Shown in pieces: positions 46,031-56,321 of a DNA stretch of 64,000 nt. How positions within the stretch are numbered: position 1 is the first letter of the stretch; every line of letters begins with the position of its first letter. Source of the DNA: Mycobacterium colombiense. Lineage in GTDB: Bacteria; Actinomycetota; Actinomycetes; Mycobacteriales; Mycobacteriaceae. Under the pieces are notes generated by a model. It saw only the letters and a program-made list of their open reading frames with translations. It was not told the origin of the DNA and did no database searches. The position numbers were made by a program, and so were the translations under genes. The stretch spans positions 1 through 64,000 of the forward strand of contig NZ_LZSX01000032.1 of assembly GCF_001665835.1 (NCBI RefSeq), read 5' to 3'.

Positions 46031-47080
46031 TCAGGCGTCGCCGGCCGTCGCGTCGGCGGTGGTTTCTTCCTCGACCACATCGACGGACGCGTCGGCCTCG
46101 CCGTCGGTCTCGGTCGCCGACTCCTGCGGCCGATCGTCGACCGCCGGTTCTTCGGTCGGCCAGTGCTCGCGCCACTCCTCTTCGGAGATCTCGCCGACCG
46201 GGGCGACGTCGAACTCCTCGGGAACACCGGCGCCTCGGCGCGCCGCGGCGATCATCCGCTCGACTCCGCGGACCGTCTCCACGAATTCCAGAACTGCGCT
46301 GCGCAGGGCACTTTCGGCGTCGACGTCGGCCGACACCGAGATCGAGGTGACGGCCCCGGGGATCAGTTCCGCGGGCAGGCCCGCTTTGCCGGCACGCGCA
46401 ATGACCTTCTGCGCCAGCGCCAATGCGGGCTGCCCGGTGTGCACATCGTCCATCACCGACTTGCGCGGCTTCTCGGCCGCCTTGCGCTCTTCCCACTGGG
46501 CCAGCTGCTCTTCGAGCGAAATCGATTGTCCGGCAAGCACTCCCGGCACCCGGTTGCCCAGTTTGCGCATCAGGGTGGCGGCGACGTCGTCGATGGTGAA
46601 GGGGAACTGCGACGCGTCCTCGGCGATGCGGGCGTGGAACAGCACCTGCAGCAGCACGTCGCCTAGCTCTTCACGCAGCGCCTCGGCGTTGCCGCTGCCG
46701 ACCGCGTCCAGTAGCTCGTAGGTCTCCTCCAGCAGAAACCTGCGCAGCGAGTCATGGGTTTGCTCGCTCTCCCACGGCCCGGCGGTGCGCAGCTTGTCCA
46801 TCATCGCCACGGCATCGACCAGCCGTTCCCCACGCGGCGTCTCGGGCGCCGAGATCAGCCGGGCCCCGGCCGCCAACCGGGCGACGACAGCGGGGTGGTC
46901 GGGGTCCGACGACAGCAGCACCGGGGCGTCTTCACCGGAGTGCACCGGGCGCGCCGCGGGCAGCGACCACGGCACCGCGACGGGCATCTCCTCGGTGTAC
47001 TGCACCTCGCCGCCGAGGTGCTCGATGGCTTCGACGGGCACCAGCGAGGGACGGCGGGGGTCGAACAAGACGACGATCAC
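46031..47080 (-). CDS. mazG: Nucleoside triphosphate pyrophosphohydrolase MazG
   Basis: This 349-residue MazG protein hydrolyses NTPs and dNTPs to monophosphates and is a housekeeping and stress-response enzyme. The central domain (residues 95-190) contains EETYELLDAVGSGNAEALRE with the acidic EExxE metal site and LREELGDVLLQVLFHARIAE with the second ExxD site. The N-terminal 90 residues are an actinobacterial extension, and the C-terminal 50 residues are acidic (EEEWREHWPTEEP). It starts at a GTG at 47,080. It is 73 bases after mfd on the same strand and may be co-transcribed with it. Confidence 0.9.
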   Translation of the reverse strand: MIVVLFDPRRPSLVPVEAIEHLGGEVQYTEEMPVAVPWSLPAARPVHSGEDAPVLLSSDPDHPAVVARLAAGARLISAPETPRGERLVDAVAMMDKLRTAGPWESEQTHDSLRRFLLEETYELLDAVGSGNAEALREELGDVLLQVLFHARIAEDASQFPFTIDDVAATLMRKLGNRVPGVLAGQSISLEEQLAQWEERKAAEKPRKSVMDDVHTGQPALALAQKVIARAGKAGLPAELIPGAVTSISVSADVDAESALRSAVLEFVETVRGVERMIAAARRGAGVPEEFDVAPVGEISEEEWREHWPTEEPAVDDRPQESATETDGEADASVDVVEEETTADATAGDA

Positions 47081-47153
47081 GGGCGCCCCTCCTCCTCATC
47101 GCTTCGTCCCCCGCAAGCGGGCGGTACCCCCACTGCATCGTCGCGGGCGCGGA

Positions 47154-50100
47154 TCACGCCTGCCGCTCCTCACTTGCCATCGACGCAGGTAGTTCACTCG
47201 TTATACCAATGTCTGTCTGCGGTTTGCCCTGCAGTGCCGTCACCAGGTTGGCGACCATCTGCACCAGCTCGACATCGCGCAGTCGCGGCGCGCCCACCCC
47301 GCCGGCCCGCGGGATGGGGACCTGCACGGTCGACGTCGTCGCGCGGTAGCTCGCGGCCGGGTACATCCGCTTGAGCCGCACCTGGGCCGAATCCGGCAGC
47401 GTCATCGGCGAGAGCCGCACGGTCGACGCCGACGCCGCCGACACCTCGGTGATGCCGGCGGTGCGGCACAGCAGCCGCAGCCGCGCCACCGCCACCAGCC
47501 GAAGGGCCGGTTCGGGCAGCGCCCCGTACCGGTCGATGAGTTCCTCTACCACCGCGTCGATCTCACCATCGGAGGCCGCCGCGGCCAGCCGCCGGTACCC
47601 CTCCAGGCGCAGCCGGTCGCTGGCGATGTAGTCCGGCGGCAGGTGCGCGTCGACCGGCAGGTCGATCCGCACGTCCTTGGGCTCCTCGGCCGTCGTGACG
47701 GTCTGGCCGTCGGCGGCCGCCCGGTAGGCCTCCACCGCCTCGCCCACCAGCCGGACGTACAGGTCGAAACCGACCCCGGCGACGTGGCCGGACTGCTCGA
47801 CGCCCAACACGTTGCCGGCGCCGCGGATCTCGAGGTCCTTCATCGCGACGGCCATGCCCGCGCCCAACTCGTTGTTCTGCGCGATGGTGGCCAGCCGGTC
47901 GTAGGCCGTCTCGGTCAGCGGCGAGTGCGGCGGATACAGGAAGTAGGCGTAGCCGCGCTCCCTGCTGCGCCCGACCCGGCCGCGCAGCTGGTGCAGCTGC
48001 GACAGGCCGAACGTGTCGGCGCGCTCGACGATCAGCGTGTTGGCGTTGGAGATGTCCAGTCCGGTCTCCACGATCGTGGTGCAGACCAGGATGTCGTATT
48101 CGCGGTTCCAGAATCCCTGGACCGTGCGTTCCAGCCGTTCCTCGGGCATCTGCCCGTGCGCGACGACCACCCGCGCCTCGGGCACCAGCTCCCGGATCCG
48201 GGCCGCCGTCCGGTCGATCGAGCTGACCCGGTTGTGCACGTAGAAGACCTGCCCGTCGCGCAGCAGCTCGCGCCGCAGGGCCGCCGCGACCTGCTTGTCG
48301 TCGTGCGGGCCGACGTAGGTCAGCACCGGATACCGCTCCTCGGGCGGCGTCAGGATCGTTGACATCTCCCGGATGCCGGCCAGGCTCATCTCCAGCGTCC
48401 GCGGGATGGGGGTGGCGCTCATCGTCAGCACATCGACGTGGGTGCGTAGCGACTTGATGTGCTCCTTGTGCTCGACGCCGAACCGCTGCTCCTCGTCGAC
48501 CACCACCAGGCCGAGGTCCTTCCAGCGCACCCCGGTCTGCAGCAGCCGGTGCGTACCGATCACCACGTCCACCGATCCGTCGGCCAGGCCCTCGATCACC
48601 GCCTTGGACTCCGCTCCGTCGGTGAACCGGGACAGGCCCTTGACGGTCACCGGGAACCCGGTCATCCGGTCGGCGAAAGTCTGCAGATGCTGGTCGGCGA
48701 GCAGCGTGGTGGGCACCATCACGGCGACCTGCTTGCCGTCCTGGACGGCCTTGAACGCCGCCCGCACCGCGATTTCGGTCTTGCCATAGCCGACGTCGCC
48801 GCAAATCACCCGGTCCATTGGGATCGGTTTTTCCATATCCCCCTTGACTTCGGTGATGGCGGTGAGCTGGTCGACGGTCTCGGTGTACCCGAACGCGTCT
48901 TCCATCTCGGCCTGCCAGGGCGTGTCCGGCCCGAACGCGTACCCGGGGCTGGCCTGGCGCTTGGCGTACAGCGACACCAGCTCGCCGGCGATCTCGCGCA
49001 CCGCGCGCCGGGCCTTGGTCTTGGTGTTGGTCCAGTCGCTGCCGCCCAGCTTGCTCAGCGCGGGCGCCTGCCCGCCGACGTACCGCGACAGCTGGTCCAG
49101 CGAATCCATCGGCACATACAGCTTGTCGGACCCGCCGCCGCGCTTGCTCGACGCGTATTCGAGCACCAGGTACTCGCGGCGGGCGCCGCCTACGGTGCGC
49201 TCGACCATCTCCACGAACCGGCCGATGCCGTGCTGATCGTGCACCACCAGATCACCGGCGGTGAGCGCCAACGGGTCAACGGTGTTGCGCCTCTTGGCCG
49301 CCAGACGCTTGCCCTCGACGGCCGCCACCCGGCTGCCGGTCAGGTCGGTCTCGGTGATCACCACCAATGTGGCGCCGGGGATGATGACGCCGTCGTGCAG
49401 CGGCCCCTTGAGCACACCAACCACGCCGGCCTTGGGTGCGGCACCCGATTCGAGCATGGCGGCCGGGGTGTCGCATTCGGCCAGCCGCTCCACCACGCGA
49501 TGCGCGGTGCCGGTGCCGGGTGCGACGACGACGGCGTAGCCGCCGGTGCTGACGTGCGCGCGCAGCATCGCGAAGATGCCGTCGATGTCGTGCTGATGTC
49601 CCCGAGCCGACGGCGCCGAGCGGATGTCGAGTTCCACGGCCGACTCGTCGGACAGCTGGCTCAACGTCCACCACGGATGCCCGGCGCGCGCCGCCGCGGC
49701 CCGGACCTCGTCGAGTTCGGCGAATCCCGATCCACCGAACTGCGCCACATCGACCGGGGCGTCGGTACCCAACGCGGCGACCGACCACGACGCCTCGAGG
49801 AATTCGCTGCCGGTCTTGATCAGGTCGGCGGCCCGGGTGCGGACCTTCTCCGGATCGCAGAGCAACACGGGTGTGCGCTCGGCCAATTGGTCGGTCAGCA
49901 GCACATGCTCGCCGGGCCGAAGCACCGGCAGCAGGGCCTCCATGCCGTCGACCGCGATGCCCTCGCCGATCTTGGCCAGCATGTCGGTGACGCTGCCGGT
50001 GATGGCGGGTTCGGTGGTGCGGTGCCGCGCGGCCAGCTGGGCGGCGCGCTGCCGCACCTCGTCGCTCAGCAGCAGTTCGCGGCAGGCCACCGCGATCAGG

Positions 50101-50807
50101 GTGTCGACCTCGATCTCCGGGATCGAGCGCTGATCGGCGACCGAGAACATCCGCATCTCGCTGACCTCGTCGCCCCAGAACTCGATGCGCACCGGGTGCT
50201 CGGCGGTCGGCGGGAAGACGTCGAGAATGCCTCCGCGCACGGCGAATTCGCCGCGCCGGCCGACCATGTCGACCCGGGTGTAGGCCAGCTCGGCGAGCCG
50301 GGTGATCACGCCCTCGAATTCGATCTCGGTGCCGACGTTCAGCGTGACCGGTTCCACGAGGCCCAGCTGCGGCGTCATCGGCTGCAGCAGCGAACGCACC
50401 GCGGTCACCACCACCTGCAGGGGCGGACCCAGCCGGGCATCGTCGGGATGGGCCAGCCGGCGCAGCACCGTCAACCGGGCGCCGACGGTGTCGACGCCGG
50501 GCGAAAGTCGCTCGTGCGGCAGCGTTTCCCACGACGGAAAGACCGCGACGGAATCGCCGAAGACCCCGCGCAGTTCAGCGGTCAGGTCGTCGGCTTCGCG
50601 CCCGGTCGCGGTGACTACCAGCAGAGGACCCAACCGCGCCAGCGCACTGGCGACGAATAGCCGTGCGCTGGCTGGACCCACCAGGCTCAATTCGGCAGGC
50701 GAAGCGGACGCGCTGTCGATCAACTGCTGGAAGGTCGGCGCGGTGAGCGCCAATTCAACGAGCCCCGCGATCGGGGTTTCTGGGCGAGCAGCCCCCGGTG
50801 CGGTCAT
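47154..50807 (-). CDS. mfd: Transcription-repair coupling factor Mfd
   Basis: Mfd is a 1217-residue ATP-dependent DNA translocase that removes stalled RNA polymerase and recruits UvrA. It has a UvrB-like N-terminal part ([20 protein letters not shown], then [19 protein letters not shown]), an RNA-polymerase-interacting domain ([17 protein letters not shown]), and a helicase core. The core shows [16 protein letters not shown] (Walker A), [15 protein letters not shown] (DEEQ box) and [20 protein letters not shown] (motif VI region). It starts at the ATG at 50,807 ([11 protein letters not shown]); an ATG at 50,819 adds four residues. It is on the same strand as mazG. Confidence 0.94.
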   Translation of the reverse strand: MTAPGAARPETPIAGLVELALTAPTFQQLIDSASASPAELSLVGPASARLFVASALARLGPLLVVTATGREADDLTAELRGVFGDSVAVFPSWETLPHERLSPGVDTVGARLTVLRRLAHPDDARLGPPLQVVVTAVRSLLQPMTPQLGLVEPVTLNVGTEIEFEGVITRLAELAYTRVDMVGRRGEFAVRGGILDVFPPTAEHPVRIEFWGDEVSEMRMFSVADQRSIPEIEVDTLIAVACRELLLSDEVRQRAAQLAARHRTTEPAITGSVTDMLAKIGEGIAVDGMEALLPVLRPGEHVLLTDQLAERTPVLLCDPEKVRTRAADLIKTGSEFLEASWSVAALGTDAPVDVAQFGGSGFAELDEVRAAAARAGHPWWTLSQLSDESAVELDIRSAPSARGHQHDIDGIFAMLRAHVSTGGYAVVVAPGTGTAHRVVERLAECDTPAAMLESGAAPKAGVVGVLKGPLHDGVIIPGATLVVITETDLTGSRVAAVEGKRLAAKRRNTVDPLALTAGDLVVHDQHGIGRFVEMVERTVGGARREYLVLEYASSKRGGGSDKLYVPMDSLDQLSRYVGGQAPALSKLGGSDWTNTKTKARRAVREIAGELVSLYAKRQASPGYAFGPDTPWQAEMEDAFGYTETVDQLTAITEVKGDMEKPIPMDRVICGDVGYGKTEIAVRAAFKAVQDGKQVAVMVPTTLLADQHLQTFADRMTGFPVTVKGLSRFTDGAESKAVIEGLADGSVDVVIGTHRLLQTGVRWKDLGLVVVDEEQRFGVEHKEHIKSLRTHVDVLTMSATPIPRTLEMSLAGIREMSTILTPPEERYPVLTYVGPHDDKQVAAALRRELLRDGQVFYVHNRVSSIDRTAARIRELVPEARVVVAHGQMPEERLERTVQGFWNREYDILVCTTIVETGLDISNANTLIVERADTFGLSQLHQLRGRVGRSRERGYAYFLYPPHSPLTETAYDRLATIAQNNELGAGMAVAMKDLEIRGAGNVLGVEQSGHVAGVGFDLYVRLVGEAVEAYRAAADGQTVTTAEEPKDVRIDLPVDAHLPPDYIASDRLRLEGYRRLAAAASDGEIDAVVEELIDRYGALPEPALRLVAVARLRLLCRTAGITEVSAASASTVRLSPMTLPDSAQVRLKRMYPAASYRATTSTVQVPIPRAGGVGAPRLRDVELVQMVANLVTALQGKPQTDIGITSELPASMASEERQA

Positions 50808-50927
50808 GATGAATTCCATTCTAGGGGCGACGCCGGACACACCGAACGACGTCAATATTGAGGTCGCCGCCGTCAAGGGATCGTAAGAAACCCACCGGCC
50901 GAATACCCGCGGGCGCAGGTTGGATTC

Positions 50928-52277
50928 ATGACATTGCTGGACATCCTGCCGTCGCTCGGTCAGGCGGCTTCCCCGCGTTTCGATCCCGCCATCTGGCCGA
51001 TCACCGCCCACCCCGACGAGCAGGGCAGGCTGTGCGTCGGCGGTGTACCGCTGGCCGATATCGCCGACGAGTTTCACACCCCGGCCTACATCATCGACGA
51101 AACCGACTTCCGGCATCGCGCCCGCCGCTACCGCCGCACGCTATGCGGCGCCGGAAACACAGTGGTGGTCTACGCCGGCAAGTCGCTATTGAGCACCGCG
51201 GTGGCCCGCTGGGCCCGCGAAGAGGGCCTCGGCCTCGACGTCTGCTCCGGCGGCGAGCTGGCCGTCGCCCTTGCCGGTGGAGTCGACCCGGCGCGGATCG
51301 TCATGCACGGCAACGCGAAATCGTCGGAGGAACTGCGCGAAGCGGTGCGCGTCGGCGTGGGACGCATCGTGCTGGATTCCGGCATGGAGATCGCCTACCT
51401 CGCCGGCCTGGCGCAACGGCGCCAACGCGTGCTCATCCGGGTGACCCCCGACATCGACATCCACGGACACCGCGCGGTCACCACAGGCGTCAGCGATCAG
51501 AAGTTCGGGTTCACGCTGCACGGCGACCGCGCCGACGTCGCGGCCCAGCGCGTGCTGTCGCACCCCATCCTCGACCTCGTCGGCCTGCACTGCCACATCG
51601 GCTCGCAGGTCGCCAACCCGGCCCTGTACGGGGAGGCGATCCGGCGGATGATCGCCGCGATGGCCGATATCCGTGCCCGGCACGGCGTCATACTCACCGA
51701 GCTCAACATCGGCGGTGGGCACGCCATCCCCTACGTCCCCGGCGATCGCGAGCTGAATCTCGAGCAGCTGGCCGACGTCATCGAGAACGCCCTCGACGAG
51801 GCCTGTGCCGCCGAGCATTTCCCGCGGCCGCAGCTCGTGGTGGAACCGGGTCGGGCCATCTGCGGCCGGGCCGGGGTGACCCTGTACCGGGTGTGCTCGA
51901 TCAAGACCCAGCCGGGCGGGCGCACCTTCGTCGCGGTCGACGGCGGCATGAGCGACAACCCGCGGGTGTCGCTGTACGGCGCGCAATACACGGCCGCGCT
52001 GGCCAACCGGCATTCGCTGGGACTCAAGCGGCGGGTCACCGTCGTCGGCCGGCATTGCGAGGCGGGCGACGAGATCGCCCGCGACATCGAGCTTCCTGCG
52101 GACCTGCACCCCGGCGACCTGCTGGCGGTGGCCTGCACCGGCGCCTACCACCACAGCATGGCGTCGAACTACAACATGGTCGGGCGCCCGGCGCTGGTGG
52201 CCGTCAAGGACGGGCGGGCCCGCGAACTGGTTCGCCGGGAAACCGTCACCGACCTGCTGGCCCGCGACTGCGGCTAG
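50928..52277 (+). CDS. Diaminopimelate decarboxylase-family protein (LysA paralogue)
   Basis: This 449-residue protein is a fold-type III PLP decarboxylase. [11 protein letters not shown] has the PLP lysine near residue 85, LHCHIGSQV the conserved histidine loop, [16 protein letters not shown] the glycine-rich phosphate loop, [13 protein letters not shown] the EPGR motif, and [15 protein letters not shown] the C-terminal cysteine motif. All residues needed by diaminopimelate decarboxylase appear to be present, but the gene lies outside a lysine operon and is probably a second copy or acts on another substrate. It starts at the ATG at 50,928 and diverges from mfd by 120 bases. I do not recall a gene at this site in H37Rv. 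Confidence 0.85.
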   Translation: MTLLDILPSLGQAASPRFDPAIWPITAHPDEQGRLCVGGVPLADIADEFHTPAYIIDETDFRHRARRYRRTLCGAGNTVVVYAGKSLLSTAVARWAREEGLGLDVCSGGELAVALAGGVDPARIVMHGNAKSSEELREAVRVGVGRIVLDSGMEIAYLAGLAQRRQRVLIRVTPDIDIHGHRAVTTGVSDQKFGFTLHGDRADVAAQRVLSHPILDLVGLHCHIGSQVANPALYGEAIRRMIAAMADIRARHGVILTELNIGGGHAIPYVPGDRELNLEQLADVIENALDEACAAEHFPRPQLVVEPGRAICGRAGVTLYRVCSIKTQPGGRTFVAVDGGMSDNPRVSLYGAQYTAALANRHSLGLKRRVTVVGRHCEAGDEIARDIELPADLHPGDLLAVACTGAYHHSMASNYNMVGRPALVAVKDGRARELVRRETVTDLLARDCG

Positions 52278-52438
52278 TGGCGATCGCAAGCGCGGCGTAG
52301 CCGGGCGCAGCGGGTCGCCACCCTCGGGCTAGTGGCGATCGCAAGCGCGGCGTAGCCGGGCGCAGCGGATCGCCACCCTCGGGCTAGTGGCGATCGCAAG
52401 CGCGGCGTAGCCGGGCGCGGCGGATCGCCACCATCGGG
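52274..52438. repeat. Three tandem copies of a 55-bp repeat (MIRU/VNTR-like)
   Basis: Three units of exactly 55 bases start at 52,274, 52,329 and 52,384, each opening ctagtggcgatcgcaagcgc. A partial unit (ctag) begins at 52,439. Copies 2 and 3 differ from copy 1 at only a few positions (cgggtcgcc or cggatcgcc; ccctc or ccatc). Each unit has tggcgatc near its start and gatcgcca near its end, so it can fold into a hairpin. Unit 1 overlaps the stop codon of the lysA paralogue. Confidence 0.88.
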
Positions 52439-52446
52439 CTAGCGGG

Positions 52447-53040
52447 CTACTCGTCCTGCAGCCGGGGGTCGGCCTCCAGGTGGGTCAGCCCGTTCCACAT
52501 CAGGTTGACCAGGTGCGCGGCCACCACTTCCTTCTTGGGCTCGCGGGTGTCGAGCCACCACTGCGCGGTCATCGACACCGAGCCGACCAGCGCCTGCGCG
52601 TACAGCGGCGCGAGCCCGGGATCGAGGCCGCGACGGGAGAAGTCGCCGGCCAGGATGGAGCTGACCTGGTTGACGGCGTCGTTGAGCAGGCTGGAGTAGG
52701 TGCCCGAGCTGATCGCTGCCGGCGAGTCGCGGATCATGATCCGGAAGCCGTCGGTGCGCTCTTCGACGTAGGTGAGCAGGGCCAGCGCGACCCGTTCGAC
52801 GCGCACCCGGGACCGGTTGTTGGTCAGCGACGAGGTGATGCCGTCCAGCAGCGCCGACATCTCGCGGTCGACGACGACGGCGTACAGGCCTTCCTTGCCG
52901 CCGAAATGCTCGTAGACGACCGGTTTGGACACGTTGGCGCGCAGCGCGATCTCCTCGATCGAGGTGCCTTCGTACCCGCGTTCGGCGAACAGCGTGCGCG
53001 CTATGCCGACCAGCTGTTGGCGGCGCTCGGTGCCGGTCAT
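52447..53040 (-). CDS. TetR/AcrR family transcriptional regulator (Rv1019 homologue)
   Basis: This 197-residue regulator has an N-terminal helix-turn-helix (AERGYEGTSIEEIALRANVS, then KPVVYEHFGGKEGLYAVVVD) and a C-terminal ligand-binding helical domain. The ATG at 53,040 (MTGTERRQQL) gives the 197 residues I recall for Rv1019. A longer reading from 53,094 (GTG) would add 18. The gene is on the same strand as mfd and mazG, but the lysA paralogue and the 55-bp repeats now separate it from them. In M. tuberculosis the TetR-mfd-mazG set is reported to be co-transcribed and repressed by this protein. Confidence 0.88.
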   Translation of the reverse strand: MTGTERRQQLVGIARTLFAERGYEGTSIEEIALRANVSKPVVYEHFGGKEGLYAVVVDREMSALLDGITSSLTNNRSRVRVERVALALLTYVEERTDGFRIMIRDSPAAISSGTYSSLLNDAVNQVSSILAGDFSRRGLDPGLAPLYAQALVGSVSMTAQWWLDTREPKKEVVAAHLVNLMWNGLTHLEADPRLQDE

Positions 53041-53200
53041 CCGCGCGCGCGGCGCCCGCACCTCTTTGTCCGGTTCCCTGTCCAGCACGGCCACGTCATT
53101 CAGCGTATCGGTCAACAGCCGACAAGCGACCCGCATCGTCGTCAGACTAAAGTCTTGGTGGCGCGGTCGGTCTCATCCGCCGCTCACCGTGGGTTAGCGA

Positions 53201-53272
53201 TCCGTCGTGGTGTAATCGGCAGCACCTCTGATTTTGGTTCAGATAGTTCAGGTTCGAGTCCTGGCGACGGAG
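53201..53272 (+). tRNA. tRNA-Gln (anticodon UUG)
   Basis: A 72-base cloverleaf is visible. The acceptor stem is TCCGTCG with CGACGGA, the anticodon stem TCTGA/TCAGA encloses a loop TTTTGGT with anticodon TTG at 53,234-53,236, and the T arm is TCAGG-TTCGAGT-CCTGG. It lies 120 bases upstream of glmU on the same strand. Confidence 0.93.
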
Positions 53273-53395
53273 CTTCAATTGCTACTTGCGATATCCCATC
53301 GTTTTTTGCCTTCACCGCAGCTGAAGTGACACGCTTGACGGCGTGTCGGCGCTCCCGCGCGCAGCCCGCGCGGGACAAACCCAAGAGGAGGGTTG

Positions 53396-54880
53396 ATGTC
53401 GTCTCCTGGTGATACCGCGGTCCTGGTGCTAGCGGCCGGGCCCGGCACCCGGATGCGGTCGGACACCCCGAAAGTCCTGCACACCATCGGTGGGCGCAGC
53501 ATGCTGTCCCATCTGCTGCACGCGATCACCAAGGTGGCTCCCCAGCACCTGGCCGTCGTTCTCGGCCACGACCACGAACGGATCGCGCCACTGGTGGCCG
53601 ACTGGGCCGACGCGCTGGGACGTCCGGTCGACGTCGCGCTGCAGGACCGGCCCCGCGGCACCGGCGACGCGGTGCTGTGCGGCCTGTCCGCGCTGCCCGA
53701 CGACTACGCCGGGGTCGTCGTCGTCACCTCGGGCGACACCCCATTGCTGGACGCCGACACCCTGGCCGACCTGATCGCCTCCCACACCGCGGCGCCGGCC
53801 GCGGTCACGGTGCTGACCACGACCCTGAGCGACCCCAGCGGCTACGGCCGCATCCTGCGCACCCAGGACAACGAGGTCATGGCGATCGTGGAACACGCCG
53901 ATGCCACGCCCTCGCAGCGCGAGATCCGTGAGGTCAACGCCGGCGTCTACGCCTTCGACACCGCGGCGCTGCGCTCGGCGCTGAACCGGTTGAGCTCCAA
54001 CAACGCCCAGCAGGAGCTCTACCTGACCGACGTCATCGCCATCCTGCGCGGCGACGGCCTGGCCATCCACGCCCGCCACGTCGACGACAGCGCGCTGGTC
54101 GCCGGCGTCAACAACCGCGTCCAACTCGCGCAGCTGGGCGCCGAACTCAACCGCCGCATCATCGCGGCCCATCAGATGGCCGGCGTCACCATCGTCGACC
54201 CCGCCACCACCTGGATCGACGTCGACGTCAGCATCGGTCGCGACACCGTCATCCAGCCGGGGACGCAGCTACTGGGCCGCACCCAGGTCGGTGGCCACTG
54301 CGTCGTCGGACCGGACACCACCCTGACCGACGTCAGCGTCGGCGACGGCGCCTCGGTGGTGCGCACCCACGGCACCGCGTCGTCGATCGGTGCCGGCGCG
54401 ACCGTCGGGCCGTTCAGCTACCTGCGCCCCGGCACCGTGCTGGGCGACGACGGCAAGCTCGGCGCGTTCGTCGAAACCAAGAACGCCACCATCGGCACCG
54501 GCTCCAAGGTGCCGCACCTGACCTACGTCGGCGACGCCGACATCGGCGAACACAGCAACATCGGCGCATCCAGCGTGTTCGTCAACTACGACGGCGAAAC
54601 CAAACGGCGGACCACCATCGGCTCGCACGTGCGCACCGGCTCGGACACCATGTTTGTGGCGCCGGTGACCGTCGGCGACGGCGCCTACACCGGCGCGGGC
54701 ACGGTGGTGCGCAACGACGTCCCGCCCGGAACGCTGGCGGTATCCGCGGGTCCACAGCGCAACATCGAAGGCTGGGTGCACCGCAAACGGCCGGGCAGCG
54801 CGGCCGCGCAAGCGGCCGAGGCTGCCGAGAAAGCAGCTGCTCAGGGCCCCGCGGAGGGCTCCCCACCAAAAGCCGACTAG
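53396..54880 (+). CDS. glmU: Bifunctional UDP-N-acetylglucosamine pyrophosphorylase/glucosamine-1-phosphate acetyltransferase GlmU
   Basis: GlmU (494 residues from the ATG at 53,396; a TTG at 53,393 precedes it) makes UDP-GlcNAc for peptidoglycan and the cell wall. The N-terminal uridyltransferase domain shows [18 protein letters not shown] and the C-terminal acetyltransferase is a left-handed beta-helix ([30 protein letters not shown]). The last 50 residues are Ala/Glu-rich, a mycobacterial extension. An AGGAGG ribosome site precedes the ATG. A hairpin at 54,920-54,939 separates it from prsA on the same strand. Confidence 0.95.
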   Translation: MSSPGDTAVLVLAAGPGTRMRSDTPKVLHTIGGRSMLSHLLHAITKVAPQHLAVVLGHDHERIAPLVADWADALGRPVDVALQDRPRGTGDAVLCGLSALPDDYAGVVVVTSGDTPLLDADTLADLIASHTAAPAAVTVLTTTLSDPSGYGRILRTQDNEVMAIVEHADATPSQREIREVNAGVYAFDTAALRSALNRLSSNNAQQELYLTDVIAILRGDGLAIHARHVDDSALVAGVNNRVQLAQLGAELNRRIIAAHQMAGVTIVDPATTWIDVDVSIGRDTVIQPGTQLLGRTQVGGHCVVGPDTTLTDVSVGDGASVVRTHGTASSIGAGATVGPFSYLRPGTVLGDDGKLGAFVETKNATIGTGSKVPHLTYVGDADIGEHSNIGASSVFVNYDGETKRRTTIGSHVRTGSDTMFVAPVTVGDGAYTGAGTVVRNDVPPGTLAVSAGPQRNIEGWVHRKRPGSAAAQAAEAAEKAAAQGPAEGSPPKAD

Positions 54881-54919
54881 ACACCGTGAATTTGCTAGCT
54901 GGCAACCCGGCCACATTTC

Positions 54920-54939
54920 CGTACGATTCGCTTCGTACG
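54920..54939. other. Inverted repeat between glmU and prsA
   Basis: CGTACGA at 54,920-54,926 and TCGTACG at 54,933-54,939 form a 7-bp hairpin with a six-base loop. The word also reads as a direct repeat of CGTACGA. It is 45-64 bases upstream of the TTG start of prsA. It has no T-tract, so it may be a protein-binding site or weak terminator. Confidence 0.35.
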
Positions 54940-54983
54940 ATGGGGCCTTCCATCCCCCACCCCGATTTGGCGAGGGCAGTGCG

Positions 54984-55964
54984 TTGAGCCACGACTGGAC
55001 CGATAACCGCAAAAATTTGATGCTCTTCTCCGGCCGTGCGCATCCGGAGCTGGCCGAGCAGGTGGCCAAGGAGCTCGACGTCCACGTCACCGCGCAGACC
55101 GCGCGGGAGTTCGCCAACGGCGAGATCTTCGTGCGGTTCCACGAATCGGTGCGCGGATGCGACGCCTTCGTCCTGCAGTCGGCCCCAGACCCGGTGAACA
55201 ACTGGCTGATGGAACAGCTGATCATGATCGACGCCCTGAAGCGGGGCAGCGCCAAGCGGATCACCGCGGTCATGCCGTTCTACCCGTACGCCCGGCAGGA
55301 TAAGAAGCACCGCGGCCGCGAGCCGATCTCGGCGCGGCTGGTCGCCGACCTGCTCAAGACCGCGGGCGCCGACCGGATCGTCACCGTCGACCTGCACACC
55401 GACCAGATCCAGGGCTTCTTCGACGGGCCCGTCGACCACATGCGCGGGCAGAACCTGCTGACCGGCTACATCCGCGACAACTACCCCGACGGCAACATGG
55501 TGGTCGTCTCGCCCGACTCCGGCCGGGTGCGCATCGCCGAGAAATGGGCCGACGCGCTGGGCGGCGTCCCGCTGGCCTTCATTCACAAGACCCGCGACCC
55601 GCGGGTGCCCAACCAGGTGGTGTCCAACCGCGTCGTCGGCGAGGTGGCCGGACGCACCTGCGTGCTGATCGACGACATGATCGACACCGGCGGCACCATC
55701 GCCGGCGCGGTCAAGCTGCTGCGCGACGAGGGCGCCGGTGACGTGATCATCGCGGCCACCCACGGTGTGCTCTCCGATCCGGCCGCCGAGCGGCTGGCCG
55801 CCTGCGGCGCCCGGGAAGTGATCGTGACGAACACCCTCCCGATCGGCGAGGAGAAGCGTTTCCCGCAGCTGACGGTCCTGTCCATCGCGCCGCTGCTGGC
55901 CAGCACCATCCGCGCAGTCTTCGAAAACGGTTCCGTTACCGGGCTTTTCGACGGAGACGCCTAG
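54984..55964 (+). CDS. prsA: Ribose-phosphate pyrophosphokinase PrsA
   Basis: PrsA (326 residues) makes PRPP from ribose 5-phosphate and ATP, feeding purine, pyrimidine, histidine and decaprenyl-phosphoryl-arabinose synthesis. MPFYPYARQDKKHRGREPIS, VDLHTDQIQGFF (metal-binding histidine region) and VLIDDMIDTGGTIAGA (PRPP loop) are all standard. It begins at a TTG at 54,984, a start codon known for mycobacterial prsA. The ArsC-family gene begins directly after its stop. Nothing is missing or unusual. Confidence 0.95.
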   Translation: MSHDWTDNRKNLMLFSGRAHPELAEQVAKELDVHVTAQTAREFANGEIFVRFHESVRGCDAFVLQSAPDPVNNWLMEQLIMIDALKRGSAKRITAVMPFYPYARQDKKHRGREPISARLVADLLKTAGADRIVTVDLHTDQIQGFFDGPVDHMRGQNLLTGYIRDNYPDGNMVVVSPDSGRVRIAEKWADALGGVPLAFIHKTRDPRVPNQVVSNRVVGEVAGRTCVLIDDMIDTGGTIAGAVKLLRDEGAGDVIIAATHGVLSDPAAERLAACGAREVIVTNTLPIGEEKRFPQLTVLSIAPLLASTIRAVFENGSVTGLFDGDA

Positions 55965-56321
55965 ATGGCTGGCAAGCCAGACGACGCCGTTATCTTTCAC
56001 AACCCACGCTGCAGCACTTCCCGCAAGACACTGGACCTGTTGCGCGACAACGGCTTTGAACCCACCGTGGTCGAGTACCTGAAGACTCCGCCGACCCGTG
56101 CCGAGCTGGTGAAGATGATCCGCGACGCGGGCATCGACGTGCGCACCGCGACCCGCAAGCGTGAGTCGCTGTACGAGGAGCTCAACCTCGCGGACGCGAC
56201 CGATGACCAGTTGCTCGACGCCATGGTCGAACATCCCATCCTCATCGAACGACCCTTCGTCGTCACGCCGAAGGGCACTCGGCTGGCCCGCCCGATCGAC
56301 GCGGTCCGCGAGATTCTGTGA
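55965..56321 (+). CDS. ArsC-family arsenate reductase-like protein
   Basis: This 118-residue thioredoxin-fold protein belongs to the glutaredoxin-linked ArsC family. FHNPRCSTSRKTLDLL holds the catalytic cysteine with its neighbouring Ser/Arg, RKRESLYEELNL matches the second conserved arginine region, and LIERPFVVTPKGTRLARP is the third, with the family's IxRPxV and arginines present. It may reduce arsenate, or as in some YffB-type relatives act on another substrate. The ATG at 55,965 directly follows the prsA stop. It overlaps lpqT by four bases (GTGA). I do not recall it between prsA and lpqT in H37Rv. Confidence 0.85.
   Translation: MAGKPDDAVIFHNPRCSTSRKTLDLLRDNGFEPTVVEYLKTPPTRAELVKMIRDAGIDVRTATRKRESLYEELNLADATDDQLLDAMVEHPILIERPFVVTPKGTRLARPIDAVREIL

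Noticed and set aside
48459..50660. A 733-codon open frame antisense to mfd
   Set aside because: Composition is Gly/His/Arg/Asp-rich and repetitive, as expected from reading the complement of a GC-rich coding gene, and mfd is unambiguous on the other strand.
52274..52438. A CRISPR array at the 55-bp repeats
   Set aside because: The whole 55-bp unit repeats with no variable spacers, and no cas gene is present in the window.
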